Shown here: positions 53,603 to 64,000 of the stretch, piece by piece
Position numbering within the stretch: the stretch's first letter is position 1
Layout: every line of letters starts with the position of its first letter
Assembly: GCA_030789695.1 (NCBI GenBank)
Contig: CM061132.1
Span: forward strand, 155,292,817 to 155,356,816
DNA length: 64,000 bases
Reading direction: 5' to 3'
Source of the DNA: Scilla litardierei
Taxonomy: Eukaryota; Streptophyta; Magnoliopsida; Asparagales; Asparagaceae
Notes under the pieces: model-generated
Database searches by the model: none
What the model was told of the DNA's origin: nothing
Seen by the model: only the letters and a program-made list of their open reading frames with translations
Made by a program: the position numbers and the translations under genes

Positions 53603-55617
53603 TATCAATCCAGTAGTGTAGAAATTTTTATGCTTTCAATAAACCCGAATCCTCTCGACAGCGAGAGGACCGTATAGATTTGATTGAATAAATATCACCT
53701 CTTATGACGGCAACAAAAATTTTTACACCCCAAACCCATTATATATATTAATTACCCTCTTTATATTTTGATGTGTCACATCCTTTTGCTCACCACCATT
53801 CGAGCATTTCTTTCAAGTGAAACCTTACTTTCTTATTTGTTTGACTTGATCATCGCTTTGCAAAGCCATGACATTTTTGATCAAGTCATTTGAATAGGAT
53901 TGTTTGGTATAAGCTTGGGGGAAGGCGCTCTCATGCATCATTGTATGTGCATGTAGTTGCATTAGGATTTCATGTCATTCATTTCATCATTTTTCATTCA
54001 CCCCCTTATTATTATCGTTGTTCCTCATATTCTTTCATTATGATCACATTGAGGACAATGTGAAGTTTAAGCTTGGGGGAGTGCATTTCCATGCCATTTA
54101 GATGCATTAGTTGCATTTTTACTTTATTTTAGGGTTTTTTTAGAATTTTTCAAAATTTTTGCATCATCTTTTTGAATTTTCCATCTTATTTTCCTTTTAT
54201 GTGTGTTCATGCATCATGTTGTGTGCTTGTTTTTCTTTTCTTTCCTCTCTTTTATTTTTTTTATTTTTTATTTCTTTATTTTCCTTTCTCTTCTTTTGCT
54301 AGATGCGTTCCTTATGATGATATCTCTTATTGCTTTAGCAACCATCACGATGCTTATTATTCCTTGCCATGCTATTTAGAGTATTCCATAGTCTTGCTAT
54401 TCACATATGCTTGCAAATCTATTTCTTTTGATGATTCTTCTACATGAATGCATGATATTAATTGAAACTGAATGTATGGATTAATGTTTAGTATGCTTTT
54501 GTTGGAAATGCACCAAGATTCACGCATCATTAGTATATCAGAAGCATCTGCCTTATTATCTTATTCACCTTCTGTTGCATGCTTGATATGAAAGTACTCT
54601 TTACCGCTTGACTTCACTTTTTATTGAGATGATTGAGAATATACATGCTTACATATGAGTTTTAATTGAAGTATTATTTTATTGAACCATTCGTGCACAT
54701 CTTAGAGTGAACCGAGTGCTACATTATTTCCTTCTCCACATATATCTTTTTATTCTCTACATGTCACTTGAGTTCACCTCCTAAAGCTACTTATATCGCA
54801 TCTATTTCCCAAAAATCCCTACAAAAGAAAAAGATTGCTCCAAAAGGTCCAAAAGGCCAAAAAGGAGCCAAAAGCCAAAAAAACCAATCATATAGCTCCT
54901 ACAAAAATCCAAGAAGAAAAAATGAGAAACAAAGTCCAAAAGAAAAAAATATTTCTCTATCTCATTATTGGAGCCACAAAATACTTGGGAAAACCAAGGC
55001 AAAAATCCCATTTTCCACTATCATATTCCTTTAGATGCGATGCCTCAAGCTAAGCTGGGGGGGGGGGGGGGGGGTTGAATTCATTTGACCATATGAGTGA
55101 GTACGACATTAGAGTGGAGAGGTGCACGAATGGGGAAGTTTGATAATGCTGAAACTTAGCAAAATACCTTAGTTATGGAGATTTCTTATGAATCGATATA
55201 AATATGTGAATGCCATGATTTATTCCATTCTCCATTGCATGTTTGGCGTGATTCTTATATGCTTCTGTTATAACTTTTGATTGAAAAGTGCATTGCCAAC
55301 ATTTGTATATTAAGTTCTATGAGATGCATGATGTCGATATGAATTGATTGTATGAATTTAGAGAATCCATTCCTTTGTTCTTAAAAGCTTGCAAGTACCG
55401 TGTTTAAATAAGATTTGAAATCCTTATAGCATGTGATTCGTATTTTCCAAGTTATCGTGATGTGTAGCTTATGGCTTGAGATTTAAGAGAATAATCTAGC
55501 GACCCCTTCCACCTCATTTTCTTTCTTTTTCATTTCATTTCCTTTGTATTCATGTCCCGAGTTCGTCTCTTTACTTATCTTCCTCGAGGACGAGTAAGAG
55601 GCAAGCTTGGGGGATTT
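53603..55617 (+). other. 3' non-coding region of the Athila-like element
   Basis: No gene is recognised. It contains repeated AGCTTGGGGG tracts (about 53915, 54070 and 55604), an 18-G run at 55057-55074 and T-rich low complexity around 54120-54300. AGCTTGGGGGATTT next to 55618 is the polypurine tract for plus-strand priming. Confidence 0.65.
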
Positions 55618-57315
55618 TGATCGGTCCATATTTTACACATTTTTTCTGCATATTTTCATGCCATCTCGATTGCTCATATTGCGATTTTCACGCGTATTCG
55701 ACGATATTGCGTTACTTTTCACTATTTCTTGTTTTTGTCGGATTTCAGGAAATATAGAGCAATCGGAAGCAAAAATGAGCTTAGAGGACTTGCACATGTA
55801 CCGGAGCATCGCACACGGCTCATTTGCAGACTTATCAGCGATGGAGGATGAGTGGAAGAAGAAGGAACCTCGTAGGAGCGACGAGGAGGCGAAATGATGA
55901 AGAATGGGCATCTACAGCATGTCACTCGGCCGAGTGAAGCACTCACTCGGCCGAGCCAGAGTTCCACTCGGCCGACCAGACCGGACACGTGCCACAGAAG
56001 GAATTGGGCGTGCACTCGGCCGAGGGACGATAGCCCACTCGACCGAGTATAAAGATCTCATCGCCCGAGTGGCATGGAAAATCCACTATAAAAAATGGCC
56101 GACTTACTGGAAATGTACAGGCTTTTGACGGTTTCGACTCGGCCGAGTACACATTACCACTCGGTCGAATGATGAAAGCCACTCGGCCGATCCACCCCCG
56201 GAGACAGACCCCTGAGGACCTCGAAGTTACTGGAATTTTACAGGGTCTGTCACTCGGCCGAGTAGAGAAGCCCACTCGACCGAGTAGAGAAGTCAACTCG
56301 GCCGAGTGATGCCGAGGACACGCAGCGCCCAGATTTTTAGACAGCCTCCCACTCTTTTGAAATCTTCTATCATTCCAGCAATCAAAGTATTTTTCTCATA
56401 TTTTTTATGGATAGTAGACTTCATGACGGTTCCAACGCCGCCAAGAACGCGCAAATCGGAGGTCGGATGAAATCTGGGGAATTTCTGCAAGTTGATGCTG
56501 CAGTTCTGGAATTTCCACTCGGCCGGGTCACATGTTCCACTCGGCCGAGTGCGGCCTGGGCCCAGATTTTAAGTTGCGGTTTGGGCTGTTTTTGGGCACG
56601 AATTTGAGGGGTTTTCTAGGGTTATTTGCTAGGGTTTTGGGAGACTATATAAGGGTTTTGTAGCCACCATTAGAGAGGAGTTCCCATAGGTTCCCATATA
56701 TGTTTTCTTAGAGTTTATTTTAGAGGTTAGGCCATGCCCTAGGCCCCCTCTTGGATCAAAAAGCTTGTATTTGGATTGGAATTCTTCATCAAAGCTAAGT
56801 ATTTCTATTCTTATTATTTGAATCTTTGATTTGATATCTTTTTGTATGCAAGCTATGGTTTTTATTGATTCCTATATCGTTGTTGCTATGCTTGAGTAGA
56901 TTTGATGTTCTAGGGCATGGGGATGAACCCTACGGATCTAATTTCAGATTTGTGATGAATGAATTTCTAAATTGCTAGAATTGCTAGGAGGTTAGGTTGT
57001 GATCGATTTATTACGGATAGCTAGGGATTTCCATCGATTGGGGATTTGCAAGAGATTGGATTCTAATCGATGGGAATGCCTAGATATTCGATTTAGATTT
57101 ACAATTGGGTTTCTCTAGATTTGGTTTGCAAGAGATTGGACCAAAGCTAGGATTTTTAATTGTAAATCTATACCCATATTCGTTTGCAAGAGATTGGACG
57201 AATACGAACTATCACAACCTAGATCGTAACTCGAGTTTGCACGAGAGTGGGCTCGAGGGACGATTGAACGATGATGTCGATCCTAATGCTAGCGGCTTAG
57301 GCTAGGGTTTGCAAG
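55618..57315 (+). repeat. 3' LTR, truncated, with the same palindrome array
   Basis: It is colinear with 49499-51195, including the palindrome array (about 55922-56560) and the TATA box (GACTATATAAGGG, about 56643). It stops after GCTAGGGTTTGCAAG where another LTR begins. Confidence 0.85.
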
Positions 57316-58779
57316 TGTAACGAATGGTTTTCGCCTATATGTATTTTCAGAATATATTATATGAATGGTTGGTTTTCCCCTTGTATGAGATTTCTCGTTT
57401 TCGTCGATTTGTGGTTTCGTCCTTTCCTTGTGCTTTCTAGTCTTTTCCCGTAGATCGTCGATTTTGGAGTAAGACACTCATGACGAGCTTCATATCGATC
57501 CTATCTTAGAGATAGGTTGATCTTAGAAGCCTTAGAAATCTTCCTGGAGCTTCGCGCTTCGATTCGGGACTTTTCGTACACTTTAGTTGGTTCAAGAAGG
57601 AGGACCAACCGACTAGATTCCAATCTAGTCGGTTAGGAACTCTTCTGGAACCGACTAGTTTATTAAATCCATTCTTCAGGAGTTACTGTTTACTCTTAGT
57701 CGGTCTAAGAACAATCACCGACCGACTAGATGTGAAACTAGTCTGTCAGAACTTGCTCTCAGACCGACTAGTTCCTTTGATAATTTTCACCTAAGTTACT
57801 GTTCACCGTTAGTCGGTCCATGAACACTCACCGACCGACTAGATTCCAAACTAGTCGGTCAATGCTTCTTCGTTGACCGACTAACTCTTAGTTCATTTTC
57901 CTTCAGGGGCTACTGTTTGCGTTTAGTCGGTCCATGTTGAACGACCGACCGACTAGATCCTCAACTAGTCGGTCGACCACCCTTCTTTGACCGACTAAGG
58001 ACCCCCGAAACCCTAGGTTTGTCCCAGCCGTCGTTTCATTCTCTATTTAAGCGGTCGATCGTTTTCATTCTCCTTCTTTTCATCTCTTAGCCTCTTCTTT
58101 TCCCCATTAATCCCCCTTCATCTCAAACCCTTCCTCCTTCATCCCAAGCCATTCCTTCATCCTCCCGAACCCCTCTCACCCTCATATTGCGCCGGCCATC
58201 TCCCCTCTAGCCGCCGGCCGACCTCAAACCCTCAAATCTCCCTTTCTCCAGTTTTCCCCGTCGTTCCAGATTTGAGTGGTAGTTCTCCCGGATCGTTCCT
58301 CCGTTGCCGTGGCGCCTTTCTTCCGCTACGCTTTCGGTTTGTGTTCTTCCTTTAATCTCCTACAACCCACACCTTGCTATTGTGAAACCCTAATTAAAAT
58401 GGATAATTAGACGTTATAGGTTCTATTACAAAATATGGATTGGATATTGTTCTGATGTTGTTTTGCCTTGGCAGCGACCCCATCTCCGTAGTGTAACATT
58501 TTGTGACGCGCCTCGTTGACCGTCATCCTTGGTGCCAGGCAAGTGAAACTTGCTATCTTTCGAATTGGGCCATGTCTTAGGCCATTACCTTGCTTTAGCG
58601 TAAAAGAGACTAGACAGTGAAAGGATAGCTGTCTGGACGCCTTTGATCTAGCTTGACAACGAAGCTAGATCCGTCACCTTCATCATGCTTGCCAAGTCAT
58701 GTTTAATTTCCATTAACGGTACGCAAATATCTGTTCATGTCATTGCATAGTGATTATTCAACGTGATTGCGTAGCACAC
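57316..58779 (+). repeat. LTR-like sequence with inverted CTAGTCGGT/ACCGACTAG pairs
   Basis: It begins TGTAACGAATGG exactly where the preceding LTR is cut, and ends near GCGTAGCACA before the next LTR. About 57600-58000 holds roughly fourteen copies of GTCGGT-type words arranged as ACCGACTAG and CTAGTCGGT pairs. A TATA-like CTATTTAAGCGG follows (about 58043) and then a pyrimidine-rich leader. The layout is that of an LTR promoter. No internal region or partner LTR is present, so it is a solo or truncated LTR of unknown lineage. Confidence 0.5.
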
Positions 58780-60598
58780 TGATCACTCCTTATTTTACAC
58801 TTTTTCCCGCATGTTTGCATGCCATTTAGATCGCCCAAATCATGTTTTTCACGATATATCGACGATATTGCGATGCTTTTCACGATTTGTTGTTTTTGTC
58901 GCATTTCAGGTGATTTGACGCGATTTGGAGTGATCTCGAGATGCGCTTACTCCAGACGGTCACCGACGACCTCCCCAAGGGGTATTTTGCTGTTGGAGAG
59001 GAGCGGAAGAAGAATGGACGTCGCAGGAGCGACGAGGAGGCCAAAATAAGCTGATTTGGCATTTTTTGTGTCCCACTCGGCCGAGTGGAGGAGCCACTCG
59101 GCCGACCAGCGAGACACTGCTCGGCCAACCAGATCGGATACGATTTATATGTGCACTCGGCCGAGCGACGGAAACCACATCGGCCGAGTGACAACATCTC
59201 GTCCGCCCGAGTGGCGCCCAGACGAAGCTGTTCAACAATGTCCAACTTACTGTTTTTCGGCTGCCTGAGCTTCAGAAGACCCACTCGGCCGAGTGGATAA
59301 TCCCGTCCGCCCGAGTACCATGAAGCCATCGGCCGAGTGATGACAACTCACTCGGCCGAGCCGCCCCCGAAGTAGAGACCCCTGAAGGCCCCGACTTACT
59401 GGAAAATTACAGGGTTTCTCACTCGGCCGAGCGACTTTTGTCACTCGGCCGAGTGCGACGCGCTGCCTGTAGCGAAAATTGCGGAAAACAGGCTGTGCAG
59501 GGGTATTTTGGTCACAGTTTTTGGACGATTTTGGGGGGTATTTAACCCCTGTTTTTACCCTAGTTTTAGGGAGCTTCTTCCTAGATTTTTTGCAGCTTTT
59601 TAGATCTACTTTTTAGCCTTATTCTTGAGATTGGAGAAGAGACAAAATCTTATTTTTTGTTGGAATAATTGAAGAACTCCATTGGTTTGTCTATCTCTTC
59701 TCTAAAAATTCTATTTTTATTGCATATCTCAATATTGTGATGAATTCTATTGCTTATTTCATTGTTTATTTTTGTGATCTTGCTATGAATTGTGAGTAGT
59801 CGCCACGTCTTGGGGCGTGGGGATGAACCTTACAAGCCCAACTTCATATTTGTGATGAATTAGTAGAAATTTTGCTAGAATTGATATTTAGGGATTAGAT
59901 TGGGATCAATTTACTACGGTTAGCTAGGAGTTCATACCGATTGGGATTTGCAAGAGATTGGATCCCAATTCGATAGGAAACCCTAGAAATCCGAATTGGG
60001 TTGGAATCGAATTTCCGTAGTATCGGTTTGCAAGAGATTGGACCGATACTAGGGTTTCCGGTTGCAATTCCGTGCCAATACCCATTTGCAAGAGATTGGA
60101 CGGGTAGGAACTATCCCAACCTAGATCGCGAGCCAAGTTTGCAAGAGATTGGGCTCGGGGCGCGATTGAACGATGATGTTGATCCTAATGCTAGCTTCCC
60201 TGGGCTAGGGTTTGTAAGAGATTAGACCCAAACCTAGGATAGCTATAGACTGGCAACAGCGCGAGAGCGTGAGCTTGGTTCTACATTTAGTTGCAACTAG
60301 TTCATCCAAAATCTTAATCTAGCAATTTTGATACCGATGAACCACATTTACGAGATACGGTGAGTAGCGGGGACTCCCCATTCCCTAGACGTTCTTTATT
60401 TGATTTGATATTTCCGCACTTTATCTGACGATTATGACAGGATCGCCAAAGGCAAATCTCTCTTCTTAAATAGCCAGGTTGATTGGAACAAGCACGGTCA
60501 TTCGTCCTCCCTGTGTTCGATATCCCGCTCGCCGCTATACCGTGCGCTTGCGGTAAAACTACAACCGTCGCTCCGGGTGTGTATCCGGGGTGCGATCA
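58780..60598 (+). repeat. 5' LTR of the pol-bearing Athila element
   Basis: It starts TGATCACTCCTTATTTTACA and ends GGGGTGCGATCA. CACTCGGCCGAGTGG-type palindromes (about twelve) lie at 59073-59460, upstream of a TATA-like GGTATTTAACCC (about 59537). Its pairing LTR lies outside the window. Confidence 0.82.
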
Positions 60599-60604
60599 AG
60601 TTTT

Positions 60605-60622
60605 TGGCGCCGTTGCCGGGGA
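60605..60622 (+). other. Primer-binding site, tRNA-Asp type
   Basis: TGGCGCCGTTGCCGGGGA is the canonical Athila-type site and starts six bases after the LTR. Confidence 0.88.
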
Positions 60623-60752
60623 GGGCATTTTGACGGTGTTCGTCATCGACCACCCGGTTTGCATATTCTCTATTTCTCTTATTTCTCTCTTTCTTTACTT
60701 TCTTCTATTTGCATATTCTCCCTGTATTTTGCATAAGGACTTTACAGGAAGA

Positions 60753-61049
60753 ATGGAGGATGCAATGTCAACAATAGAGCTCAGTCAGGAAGACTATGAC
60801 TCCTTCACAGACCTCCTTAAGGAGCTTGTCGATGAGGTCCACGCTACCGGAGCTTTTGCTATCGACGTCAAGGACCCTGACGAGCAACTGTTTGCTAGTT
60901 TTGTGATGGACCAAGTCTCCCCGGAGGGGACTATCGGGGGCAATGTCAGAGTTGATGTGATGGACGACAAGCTATATTTCGAAGACGGTAGAACAAGTTT
61001 CGAGGATCACTATACTTCGGGAGGATCTTCAGAGCAAACCAACGTTTAG
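60753..61049 (+). CDS. Short ORF with one copy of the unknown module
   Basis: Starting at the ATG at 60753 the product has 98 residues. It contains D-L-L-K-E-L-V-D-E-V-H-A-T-G, D-P-D-E-Q-L-F-A-S-F and G-T-I-G-G, which align with the two modules in the 51815-53602 ORF. It stops with TAG at 61047-61049, but the same frame continues into the acidic linker of pol (61050-61490). The original protein was therefore probably fused to pol and the stop is a later mutation. Function unknown. Confidence 0.5.
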   Translation: MEDAMSTIELSQEDYDSFTDLLKELVDEVHATGAFAIDVKDPDEQLFASFVMDQVSPEGTIGGNVRVDVMDDKLYFEDGRTSFEDHYTSGGSSEQTNV

Positions 61050-64000
61050 GGAGTTACACCCCGTGACACTTACTCTTGCTTCTATGAGTCGTCTGATGTG
61101 TTTCTTGATTCCAGGAACGAACCGGAGCCGAGTGAAAGCTCTGACGATGCTAGCACAGAACCGGAGAGCGCCTATTTCGATGCATCATCCTCACTAAGTA
61201 GTGAGTCTGACTCTTCACAAGAGAGCGCGCCACCTGAACACGAGCTAGACCCGGCCGACAAGGAAGAGGCCAAACTCATGCGAGCCGATGAAGTAGAAGG
61301 GGCGGCGCCTCTTCAGGTAGAGCTTAAACAATTACCTCCGAATCTAAGGTACGCCTTTTTGGGGAACAAATTAACTTTCCCGGTGATAGTAAACTCCCAC
61401 CTCATGCCAGACCAACTTGAAAAACTCCTAGACGTTCTTAGGAGCCATAAAGATGTCCTGGGATACACTATCTCCGATCTAAAAGGATAAGCCCTAGGCT
61501 TTGCACGCATAGGATCCATTTGGAGGATACCGACGCCACCTCCATAGAGCCTCAAAGGCGGTTAAACCCGAACATGAAGGAGGTGGTTAAAAAGGAAATC
61601 CTAAAATTGCTAGAAGCCGGTATAATTTATCCTATCTCTGACAGTAGATGGGTTAGCCCCGTTCACGTCGTCCCCAAGAAAGGGGGGATGACTGTCATAA
61701 AAAATGAAAAAGGTGAGCCCATATCTACGCGCACCGTCACGGGATGGCGAATGTGCATTGACTATAGGAAACTCAATAAAGCCACCCGAAAGGACCATTA
61801 CCCATTGCCCTTCATTGATCAAATGCTTGAACGCCTTGCAAAACATAAATACTTTTGCTATCTAGATGGGTATTCGGGATTCTTCTAAATCCATTTGCAT
61901 GAAGATGACCAAGAGAAGACAACTTTCACTTGTCCCTATGGCACCTATGCCTACCGTAGGATGCCGTTTGGCCTTTGTAATGCTCCCGCCACCTTTCAGA
62001 GGTGTATGACGTCCATATTTTCCGATTACATTGAAAATATTATGGAAGTTTTTATGGATGATTTCTCGATTTATGGAAGTGAGTTTGACTCTTGCTTGGA
62101 AAATCTTACTAAAGTCCTAAAAATGTGCCAACAAAACAATCTCACTCTCAATTGGGAGAAGTGTCACTTCATGGTCACGGAAGGTATAGTTCTCGGACAC
62201 CTTGTCTCCTCGAGAGGAATTGAGGTAGATAAAGCAAAGATTGAGGTAATCGAGAAACTCCCTCCTCCTATTAATGTCAAGGGCATTAGAGGCTTCCTTG
62301 GTCACGCGGGGTTTTACCGCCGCTTCATCAAGGATTTCGCCTCGATTGCCCGACCACTTACTTCTTTGCTTGCTAAAGATATTCCTTTTATTTTTTCAGG
62401 TGAATGCTTACAAGCCTTCAACGCCTTGAAGGAAGCACTAGTCTCCGCGCCCATCATACAACCACCGGATTGGAGCCTCCCTTTTGAGCTAATGTGTGAT
62501 GCTAGCGACCAAGCCATTGGAGCGGTGTTGGGACAAAAAAAAGATAAGAAGCTTCATGCGATATACTATGCGAGCAAGACATTGGATAACGCGCAGAAAA
62601 ACTACACAACTACCGAGAAAGAGCTTCTAGCGGTCGTCTATTCCATAGAGAAGTTTCACTCTTACCTCCTTGGTTCCAAGGTTATTGTCCACACCGACCA
62701 TGCGGCATTGAAGTATCTTTTAAACAAGAAGGAGGCCAAGCCTCGGTTGATTAGGTGGATACTCTTGTTGCAAGAATTCGACTTAGAGATCAGAGACAAG
62801 AAGGGTACGGACAATGTCGTGGCGGATCATTTATCTAGGCTCATTCGCGACAAGGAGGACGAAAGTTTGCCTATCGACAACACATTCGTGGATGAGAGGC
62901 TATATGCCATAAGGACCGGAGAAGTCCCTTGGTACGCGGACTTCGTCAACTACTTGGCGTGTGGAATTAAACCGCATGGGATGCCCACGCATCAAAAGAG
63001 GAGATTTCTTCATGAAGTCCGTAGCTATTTCTGGGAAGATCCATACCTCTTCAAGATATGCAAGGATAGCGTCATTCGGAGGTGTGTTTCTAAAGAGGAG
63101 GCGACATCCATCATTTTGCATTGCCACGGTCTACCATGCGGAGGACATCATGCCGCCTCTAAAACCACCGCTAAGATTTTGCAGAGCGGGTTCTTCTGGC
63201 CGACAATGTTTAAAGACACCCACGACTTTGTAAAGGGGTGCGATAGATGCCAACGGACCGGAAATATCTCCAAGCGCAATGAGATGCCAATGAGGCCCAT
63301 CCAAGAAATTGAGCTTTTTGATTGTTGGGGAGTAGACTTCATGGGACCATTTCCGTCAAGCAATGGCAACAAATACATCCTATTGGCCGTCGACTATGTC
63401 TCCAAATGGGTGGAAGCAATCGCCACCCCTACTAATGATGCAAGGGTCGTCTCCAAGTTCTTCAAGCAAAATATCTTCCCGTGCTTCGGAGTGCCTCGTA
63501 CCTTGATAAGCGACGGGGGAAGCCACTTCATAGAGAACAAGTTTGAAGCCATGCTAAAGAAGTACGGAGTAAACCATAGAGTTGGCATGGCATATCACCC
63601 CCAGACAAGCGGCCAAGTGGAAGTCTCAAATAGAGAGATCAAGCAAATTCTCGAGAAGACCGTGGATCGATCTAGAAAGGATTGGTCAATGAAGCTAAAC
63701 GATGCTCTATGGGCATATCGCACGGCCTTTCGCACTCCCATCGGTACCACACCGTTCTGACTAGTTTATGGGAAGGCTTGCCACTTGCCGGTAGAGTTGG
63801 AACACCGCGCATATTGGGCCATCAAGACCTTTAACTACGACTACAAGAGTGCGGCGGTGAGGCGACTCTTGGACATCAACGAGCTTGATGAAATAAAGAG
63901 AGACGCCTATGAGAGCTTGAGAATTTACAAGGAAAGGACCAAGATTCTCCACGATGCCCGCATAACCGTCACAGACTTCAAGGTGGGAGACAAGGTTTTA
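61050..64000 (+). pseudogene. Athila pol: reverse transcriptase, RNase H, integrase (partial, broken)
   Basis: An acidic Ser-rich linker leads to L-K-Q-L-P-P-N-L-R-Y-A-F-L-G, the usual lead-in to Athila reverse transcriptase. The polymerase has [20 protein letters not shown] and F-M-D-D (about 62051). RNase H has C-D-A-S-D-Q-A and A-D-H-L-S-R. Integrase has a zinc-binding H-x-x-H-C-x-x-C pattern (H-C-H-G ... C-D-R-C, about 63118-63255), G-V-D-F-M-G-P and S-D-G-G-S-H-F, with E-V-S-N-R-E as the third acidic site. A frameshift near 61488, TAA at 61886-61888 (Gln expected) and TGA at 63758-63760 (Arg expected) inactivate it. It continues in frame to the window edge. Confidence 0.88.

Larger units (their letters stand above)
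49499..57315 (+). mobile_element. Athila-like non-autonomous retrotransposon with intact gag-like ORF
   Basis: It has a 5' LTR (49499-51610), a tRNA-Asp-type primer-binding site at 51617, one intact 595-codon ORF (51815-53602), a 2-kb 3' non-coding region and a 3' LTR (55618-57315). The last 400 or so bases of the 3' LTR are lost to the LTR that starts at 57316. No pol is present. The two LTRs look very similar by eye, so the insertion is relatively young. The right target duplication cannot be tested because of the truncation. Confidence 0.82.
58780..64000 (+). mobile_element. Athila element with pol but no gag, runs off the window
   Basis: It has a 5' LTR (58780-60598), an exact tRNA-Asp-type primer-binding site (60605-60622), a short ORF (60753-61049), an acidic linker and reverse transcriptase, RNase H and integrase. 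Gag and protease are absent. The LTR is related to 49499-51610 in its TGATC start, palindrome array, TTTGCAAGAGATTGGA repeats and the CGTGCGCTTGCGGTAAAAC end region, but it is clearly a separate family. The 3' end is beyond 64000. Confidence 0.85.

Noticed and set aside
54172..54447. Phe/Tyr-rich 91-codon frame that could look like a membrane protein
   Set aside because: T-rich low-complexity sequence in the non-coding 3' region of an Athila-like element.
60483..60752. Upstream extension of the short ORF with a hydrophobic stretch
   Set aside because: The extension starts inside the LTR and crosses the primer-binding site, and its first codon is TTG. The ATG at 60753 is preferred.

Overview
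This is nuclear plant DNA, almost certainly from an angiosperm with a large, repeat-rich genome. Plant-type LTR retrotransposons fill about nine tenths of it: Tat, Athila-like and chromovirus Ty3 elements and a sirevirus-like Ty1/copia element, with tRNA-Asp- or tRNA-Met-type primer-binding sites. There is one recognisable host gene, a nepenthesin-type aspartic protease with a single 68-bp intron at 20141-21552. Its GC-rich first exon hints at a monocot, but that is weak evidence. No rRNA, tRNA or CRISPR locus is seen. All coordinates were read by eye and element ends may be off by a few bases.

Left block (1-19236): a minus-strand Tat element (592-17052) holds, in + strand order, a 3' LTR, an antisense ORF, a 49-bp tandem array, the integrase tail, then pol remnants and a 5' LTR. 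Its two LTRs are of different subfamilies. A gag-only Athila-like element (4195-14422) sits inside its integrase, and a coding-free element built round a 90-bp tandem array (7463-11504, target duplication CCACT) sits inside that. Three truncated LTRs follow (17053-19236).

Gene island (19237-23071): the protease gene, a PIF/Harbinger-like non-autonomous element (21700-22708, TAA duplications) and some unclassified sequence. A diverged copy of the gene's upstream flank lies at 45018-45229.

Middle block (23072-45012): an old gag-only Tat element carries two younger insertions. One is a minus-strand sirevirus-like copia element (23486-33165, duplication CCCAC) with gag, pol and an env-position ORF. 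The other is a pol-less Tat element (34100-41820, duplication CCTGA/CCTGT) with gag, a roughly 57-bp tandem array and an antisense gypsy-type-transposon ORF.

Right block (45230-64000): a minus-strand chromovirus is cut in gag by an Athila-like element (49499-57315) that has an intact 595-codon ORF and no pol. A further LTR (57316-58779) follows, then a gag-less Athila element with a near-complete pol that runs off the window.

The most unusual patterns are these. Dense arrays of short CG-rich palindromes lie in the U3 of several unrelated LTRs, each family with its own core sequence. A TGTTGCAACA-type palindrome is dispersed through the LTRs and coding regions of the copia element. A spliceable intron in the Tat antisense ORF joins two reading frames. 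A roughly 60-residue domain, unknown to me, occurs twice in the gag-only Athila element and once in the gag-less one. Most elements lack pol, so the region looks like a community of non-autonomous retrotransposons with a few decayed pol donors.
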